Part shown: one piece after another, positions 59,309 to 64,000 of the stretch | How the letters are laid out: each line of letters opens with the position of its first letter | Position numbering within the stretch: the first letter of the stretch is position 1 | NCBI RefSeq assembly: GCF_024323335.1 | Contig: NC_066584.1 | Coordinates: 432,847,408-432,911,407 of the forward strand | DNA from: Lathyrus oleraceus | Lineage: Eukaryota > Streptophyta > Magnoliopsida > Fabales > Fabaceae | DNA: 64,000 nt | Direction: 5' to 3' | The notes under the pieces: model-generated | The model's input: only the letters and a program-made list of their open reading frames with translations | Database searches by the model: none | Told to the model about the DNA's origin: nothing | Program-made: the position numbers and the translations under genes

Positions 59309-60105
59309 AAAATAGAGAAGTTGACCTGTGCTGGTCCGTCTTCCCTAAGCGAGTCTCTCCTAGCGCTCTCTAGGTTAGGGTTTTGGTTGCTGTTTGCTGT
59401 TGTATTTATTGCATTCATTCGTATATATTTGCATTTACTGTTTGCATTTATTATTTGCATTAATGTTTGCATTCATATTCATTTATTCATCTGGCTGGTT
59501 GTCTGTTTCTCTCTGTTGGGGTGGGAGTTACATGAGGTAAAAGGCCCAATACCCAGGCCATGAGTGAAATCTAGGATGCTTAGGAATAGAGTGATTCATG
59601 GGAAGCGGGTGGTATTGCGCCACTTAGCGGAACATTGATATCACGAGCAGTTCAGACCCTGGTGGGATATTATCGTTACATACTTTGGGTGTGTATATGA
59701 TGATATTCTGCGAAAGGTTATTTATGCTGCGTTTCTCTCGACCTTACCCTGGCCTAGATGACACCCGTGAGTGGGGAGGGAATGATCATTATTACAGGTA
59801 CAGTTGGTGACTTGTTGGTGACTTGTTGGTGACTTGTGATCCTGTTGGTGACTATTGGTTCAGAATTTTGGGGTCTCAGATGACTTTGGGTTTCAGATGA
59901 ATTTGTGGTTCCGAGTTCAAGCCGAAGCTTTGATCCTGTGTTCTGAGAGACACAGCCAACCAGTCGTGTCTGCATCATTTGCATCATAGCATATTTATTT
60001 TTCAAAAGAAACGCAATAAAAAAAAAGAAAAAAAAAGAAAAAAAAACTAATCCCTGCATGCATATCATTTCTCAGGTACGTTCCAGAGCTTGTTCACTGA
60101 TAGAG
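59309..60105 (+). other. Ogre-C leader
   Basis: Non-coding leader between primer site and ORF1. Contains three copies of GTTGGTGACTTGTTGGTGAC-like text at 59805-59850 and an A/G run at 60015-60047. The sequence TTTCTCAG at 60068-60075 looks like a splice acceptor but is unproven. Confidence 0.5.
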
Positions 60106-61746
60106 ATGGCAACAGTCCCAGAGTTGAAGCGGAAGACTTGTTCCTACAGCTTTCACCGTGAACCTTTGACGTCTCTGATAGAGTTGAACAACCTTATGAC
60201 CAGTGGTAACCAGAAGGAGTTTGTTGACCAGTATGGAGATATTCTGACACTGTTGAAGATGGTAGTCGATCCGGTGCCGTTGCAGACTCTTCTACAGTTC
60301 TACGACCCAGAGCTTCATTGTTTCACCTTTCAAGATTATCAGTTGGCGCCTACTCTTGAGGAGTACTCCATTCTGCTGAGTGTCCCGGTCCGGTATCAGG
60401 TTCCTTTCTTGGATGTGCCCAAGGAGGTTGATTTCAGAGTTGTTGCCAGAGCTCTCCATTTGGGTATCAAGGAAGTCAGTGATAGTTGGAAGTCCAGTGG
60501 GGATGTTGTAGGATTGCCTTTGAAATTTCTGTTGAGGGAAGCTAGAGAAGAAGCAGAGAAGGGAAGTTGGGAAGCCTTTCATGCTCAGTTGGCCGTCATG
60601 ATCTATGGGATCGTCTTGTTTCCGAGTATGCCCAATTTTGTTGACTATGCTGCAGTCAGTATTTTCATTGGAGGAAATCCAGTTCCTACTCTTTTAGCTG
60701 ACACTTACTATGCTATTCACAGTAGGCATGGTAAGGGTGGGGCTATCAAGTGTTGTCTCCCGCTTTTGCTCAGATGGTTCTTGTCTCTTCTGCCAGTCAG
60801 TGGACCTTTTGTGGATGCTCAGAGCACGCATAAGTGGACTCAGAGGGTTATGTCTCTTACCTCCTATGATATCAGGTGGCAATCCTACCGGATGGATGTG
60901 CGTAACGTCATTATGAGCTGCGGAGGATTCCGTAATGTGCCACTCGTAGGGACTAAGGGTTGCATCAATTACAACCCGGTTCTTTCTCTTCGCCAGTTGG
61001 GGTTTGTGATGAAGGGAAGACCACTTGAGGCTGAGGTAGCTGAAAGTGTGTATTTTGAGAAGCAGAGTGACCCGGATAGATTGGAGCAGATAGGAAGAGC
61101 TTGGAAGTCTATTGGTGTGAAGGATGGATCTGTCTTAGGGAAGAAGTTTGCCGTTGCTATGCCTGATTACACTGATTGGGTCAAGGAGAGAGTAGAAACT
61201 TTGTTGTTACCCTACGATAGGATGGAGCCGTTGCAGGAGCAACCACCTTTGATCCTTGCTGAGAGTGTGCCTGCGGAGCACTACAAGCAAGCCTTGATGG
61301 AGAATCGCCGTTTGAGAGAGAAGGAGCGAGATACCCAGATGGAGCTGTACAAAGCCAAAGTTGATAGTTTGAACTTGGCTCATCAACTCAGAGGAGTGCG
61401 AGGAGAAGATGCTAGCAGACTGAGAAACAAGAAGAGATCCTACGAGGAGATGGAGAGCATGTTAGATGCAGAACACCGGGAGTGCTTGAGGCTGCAGAGA
61501 GCTGAGGCCAGCTATCAGAAGAAGATCAGAGACTTGGAGAAGCAACTCAGAGATAAAGACATCCAGTTGAAGAAGGAAGTAGACTTGAGACAGGCATCAG
61601 AGAACCACCTTGGAGGAGAAGTGGTAGAGCTTAGACGACAACTGAAGGAGAAGATCACACTTTTGCCAGAATGTTCAGAATGTGACCTGTTGATAGACCA
61701 GTGTCAGTACTTGAAGACTCTCATTCCGGGAGGCCGTTTGTCTTAG
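60106..61746 (+). CDS. Ogre ORF1 protein (coiled-coil, function unknown)
   Basis: 546 codons from ATG 60106 (MATVPELKRKTCSYSFHREP). An in-frame ATG at 60058 would add 16 residues of unlikely type. This is the extra ORF that Ogre elements carry ahead of gag-pol. The first about 370 residues resemble a plant-specific domain seen in many legume predictions (to my recollection DUF7745, near the plant mobile domain group), with FYDPELHCFTFQDYQLAPTLEEYS, NPVPTLLADTYYAIH and YTDWVKERVETLLLP. Residues about 390-520 are highly charged and heptad-like, a probable coiled coil. No enzyme motif is seen. Possible roles, RNA or partner binding, are conjecture. The frame is intact, with a stop at 61744-61746. 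Confidence 0.85.
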   Translation: MATVPELKRKTCSYSFHREPLTSLIELNNLMTSGNQKEFVDQYGDILTLLKMVVDPVPLQTLLQFYDPELHCFTFQDYQLAPTLEEYSILLSVPVRYQVPFLDVPKEVDFRVVARALHLGIKEVSDSWKSSGDVVGLPLKFLLREAREEAEKGSWEAFHAQLAVMIYGIVLFPSMPNFVDYAAVSIFIGGNPVPTLLADTYYAIHSRHGKGGAIKCCLPLLLRWFLSLLPVSGPFVDAQSTHKWTQRVMSLTSYDIRWQSYRMDVRNVIMSCGGFRNVPLVGTKGCINYNPVLSLRQLGFVMKGRPLEAEVAESVYFEKQSDPDRLEQIGRAWKSIGVKDGSVLGKKFAVAMPDYTDWVKERVETLLLPYDRMEPLQEQPPLILAESVPAEHYKQALMENRRLREKERDTQMELYKAKVDSLNLAHQLRGVRGEDASRLRNKKRSYEEMESMLDAEHRECLRLQRAEASYQKKIRDLEKQLRDKDIQLKKEVDLRQASENHLGGEVVELRRQLKEKITLLPECSECDLLIDQCQYLKTLIPGGRLS

Positions 61747-62156
61747 CTTATATCTTTGATATGTATGTTGAGAATCACCTCCAGGCTTGTTGGATGGGAT
61801 TCATTGTTGTACTCCGATTGTTTGGATTTTCTTTGTCGACTTTGTTGTATGATCCTGTTACTCATATATATGGGGTTGTTGGTTCCACCTTGTACTCATC
61901 ACTCTTGTGTATGTTGTTTCTGTGCTTCTGTGTTGTTCTTGCTGCAGGTTGCCATCTTTTGAGGATGACTCAGGCTCTTTGAATGCTTGAGGAATGAACA
62001 TATCATGTGCATCATACGCATCATTAGCACCATACTCATATCATTTTGCATAACAGGTGTTCTTGGTCGTGACTTCTCACTCTTGGTTCCTGTTCAGGCA
62101 GGATAGCTGATCAACGTCCGCACCGCTACTCAACAAGACTGAATCAACAGAGAGGT
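61747..62156 (+). other. Spacer between Ogre ORF1 and gag
   Basis: 410 bp without domain content, T-rich in its first half. CTTGGTTCCTGTTCAG (62081-62096) has the polypyrimidine-AG form of a 3' splice site, and the gag frame is open from there through IADQRPHRYSTRLNQQRG to the ATG at 62157. A spliced route into gag is therefore possible. Confidence 0.45.
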
Positions 62157-64000
62157 ATGGATCAAGTTCAAGCAGAGTTGGCTGAGATGAAGGCTAACAT
62201 GGCCCAGTTTATGAATATGATGCAAGGGGTTGCACAAGGTCAGGAAGAGCTTCGAGCCATGGTTCAGAGACAAGAGGCTGCAATTCCACCGGTCAACCAT
62301 GCTCCGCCAGAGGGAGGCCCGGTCAATGATAACAATGTTGCTGCTGCTGTACCCATCAACAACTATGCTGTAGGTGATGAGTTGGGGGGTATTCGAATCA
62401 ACGGTCAACCTATTGTTCCAGATGCCGCTAATGCCAAAGTAGTCCGTGCCCCGGCCCGTAATCCTGCTCCGATTGTTGACAGACAAGAGGATATGTTTTC
62501 TCTGCTGAGTGAAGACGAAGACGTTCTGGGAAGGGTTAATGAGAGGGATCGTAAAGTTGATGCCCTTGCTGAGAAAATTAGAGCTATGGAATGTCAGAAT
62601 TCTCTCGGTTTTGATGTTACCAATATGGGATTGGTGGAAGGTTTGAGAATCCCTTACAAGTTCAAAGCACCGTCCTTCGATAAATACAACGGTACTTCTT
62701 GCCCTCGCACCCATGTGCAGGCTTATTATCGAAAAATCTCTGCGTATACCGATGATGAAAAGATGTGGATGTATTTTTTCCAAGATAGTCTATCTGGGGC
62801 TTCTTTGGACTGGTACATGGAATTGAAGAGAGATTCTATCCGCTGTTGGAGGGATCTGGGTGAGGCCTTCTTGAGGCAATATAAACATAACATGGACATG
62901 GCGCCTAGCCGGACTCAGCTGCAGAGTCTTTGTCAGAAATCCAATGAGAGCTTCAAGGAGTACGCCCAGAGGTGGCGTGAACTGGCTGCTAGAGTTCAAC
63001 CCCCTATGCTGGAGAGGGAGTTGACAGATATGTTTATCGGTACTCTTCAAGGTGTGTTTATGGACCGGATGGGGAGCTGCCCATTCGGTAGTTTTTCTGA
63101 TGTTCTCATTTGTGGAGAGAGGACTGAGAGTTTGATCAAAACTGGGAAGATCCAAGATGCTGGTTCCTCTTCTTCTAAGAAGCCGTTTGCTGGGGCACCT
63201 CGTCGAAGAGAGGGTGAAACTAATGTTGTTCAACACCGCAGAGATCAGAACAGAATTGAATACCGTCAAGCTGCTGCAGTAACCATTCCGGCACTTCAAC
63301 CTCGTCAACAACAACAACAAAGAGTTCAACAACCGCAACAACAACAACAGCAGCAACGTCTGTATCAGCCCAGACAAAGGATGCCTGATCGACGTTTTGA
63401 TTCGCTACCCATGTCGTACGCCGAACTGCTGCCCGAACTACTCCGGTTGGGGATGGTTGAGTTGCGTACAATGGCTCCGCCTACAGTATTGCCTCCTGGG
63501 TACGACGCCAACGTCCGCTGTGACTTTCACTCTGGGGCACCAGGGCATCATACTGAGAAGTGTCGGGCTCTCCAGCACAAGGTCCAAGATTTGATTGATG
63601 CCAAGGCGATCAACTTCGCTCCAGTGCCTAACGTCGTAAACAACCCTATGCCTCAGCATGGTGGGCATAGAGTGAATAATATTGAGGGGAAAGAAGCTGA
63701 AGATCTGGTTGTTAATGTTGATGATGTTCAGACTTCTCTGCTAGTTGTGAAGGGCCGTCTGCTGAATGGGGGTGTCTACTCGGGCTGTGATGAGGATTGT
63801 TTGGGCTGTGCAGAATCTGAGAATGGTTGCGACCAGTTAAGGGCCGGTATCCAGGGTATGATGGATGAGGGTTGTTTGCAATTCAGTAGGGCTGTAAAAG
63901 ATCGTGGAACAGTGTCAACTATCACCATTTACTTTAAACCAACTGAAGGACGTGGACAAAGGGTTGTTAGTGCACCTGCAACAAATGGTACCCCAGTTAC
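62157..64000 (+). CDS. Ogre gag (5' part of gag-pol), open to window end
   Basis: Open from ATG 62157 (MDQVQAELAEMKANMAQFMN) to the window edge, 614 codons. The first 60 residues look like a coiled coil. The capsid-type retrotransposon gag domain lies at about 160-340, with GLRIPYKFKAPSFDKYNGTS, FFQDSLSGASLDWY and FKEYAQRWRELAARVQPPM. A Gln-rich stretch follows at about 380-402. A zinc-finger-like CDFHSGAPGHHTEKC lies at about 452-466, the variant knuckle of Tat/Athila gags. The remaining part, VNNIEGKEAEDLVVNV, leads towards protease, which is not reached. In its family it forms the particle and binds genomic RNA. No stop or frameshift is seen, so the copy could be functional. Antisense frames of about 200 codons here are shadows. 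Confidence 0.9.
   Translation, partial: MDQVQAELAEMKANMAQFMNMMQGVAQGQEELRAMVQRQEAAIPPVNHAPPEGGPVNDNNVAAAVPINNYAVGDELGGIRINGQPIVPDAANAKVVRAPARNPAPIVDRQEDMFSLLSEDEDVLGRVNERDRKVDALAEKIRAMECQNSLGFDVTNMGLVEGLRIPYKFKAPSFDKYNGTSCPRTHVQAYYRKISAYTDDEKMWMYFFQDSLSGASLDWYMELKRDSIRCWRDLGEAFLRQYKHNMDMAPSRTQLQSLCQKSNESFKEYAQRWRELAARVQPPMLERELTDMFIGTLQGVFMDRMGSCPFGSFSDVLICGERTESLIKTGKIQDAGSSSSKKPFAGAPRRREGETNVVQHRRDQNRIEYRQAAAVTIPALQPRQQQQQRVQQPQQQQQQQRLYQPRQRMPDRRFDSLPMSYAELLPELLRLGMVELRTMAPPTVLPPGYDANVRCDFHSGAPGHHTEKCRALQHKVQDLIDAKAINFAPVPNVVNNPMPQHGGHRVNNIEGKEAEDLVVNVDDVQTSLLVVKGRLLNGGVYSGCDEDCLGCAESENGCDQLRAGIQGMMDEGCLQFSRAVKDRGTVSTITIYFKPTEGRGQRVVSAPATNGTPV

Larger units (their letters stand above)
54510..64000 (+). 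mobile_element. Ogre-type (Ty3/Tat) element, 5' part (Ogre-C), runs off window
   Basis: Plus-strand element with a 4780-bp 5' LTR, an arginine-tRNA-type primer site, a 0.8-kb leader, ORF1 and an open gag. Protease, RT and integrase would lie beyond 64000. An extra ORF before gag and long LTRs are Ogre hallmarks. The coding sequence present is undamaged, so this may be a fairly young copy. It inserted into LTR-B. It is a different subfamily from Ogre-A, with LTR starts alike only over the first 23 bases. Confidence 0.88.

Noticed and set aside
62130..63377. Minus-strand frames of 217 and 195 codons
   Set aside because: Antisense shadows of the Ogre gag, including Leu runs that are the complement of its Gln repeats.

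Overview
This is plant nuclear DNA and, as far as I can read it, consists almost entirely of transposable elements. Nothing in it reads as an ordinary host gene. Large Ogre-type (Ty3/Tat) elements with LTRs over 4.5 kb and an arginine-tRNA-type primer site, Sirevirus-like (SIRE/Maximus) Copia elements and a Tekay-type chromovirus together point to a legume, most likely tribe Fabeae (pea, vetch, faba bean, Lathyrus). The species cannot be fixed from the sequence alone.

Layout. 1-2.8 kb: unassigned AT-rich DNA with a 639-bp hAT-like MITE. 2.8-12.1 kb: a decayed minus-strand Ty3/Tat pol remnant, split by a very young non-autonomous LTR element (3670-11219, target duplication CTATG), followed by a Tat-type LTR fragment. 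12.1-32.3 kb: a 5'-truncated LINE split by a minus-strand Sirevirus-like Copia element (12768-31872, target duplication TTAAG). That Copia element carries a solo LTR and, inside its env-like extra ORF, a nearly intact Tekay element (16758-25486, target duplication TCAAT). 32.9-36.57 kb: the 3' part of a second Sirevirus-like Copia. 36.57-45.5 kb: the 3' part of an Ogre element, with its pol C-terminus, a repeat-rich 3' UTR and a 4.6-kb LTR. 45.5-54.5 kb: an inverted, truncated Ogre-type LTR in which a 1358-bp block is present five times in tandem. 54.5-64 kb: the 5' part of a further Ogre-type element, with LTR, primer site, ORF1 and gag, running off the window.

Five-base target duplications and LTR divergence give a consistent nesting order. 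The outer Copia LTRs differ by roughly 7% by eye. The Tekay LTRs inside it differ by under 1%, and the non-autonomous element's LTRs by about 0.3%. The only long open coding regions are the Tekay gag-pol, interrupted by one stop codon, and Ogre ORF1 plus gag. The Copia elements have lost catalytic residues.

The points most worth a second look are these: the five-fold LTR duplication beside a multi-kilobase inverted LTR pair separated by only 45 bp; the non-autonomous element that shares termini, primer site and repeated polypurine motifs with the Sirevirus in the same window; two hairpin-bearing tandem arrays in the Ogre 3' UTR; a cluster of CATACGCGTATG palindromes in the Tekay LTR; and tRNA-like A-box/B-box sequences in an Ogre LTR.
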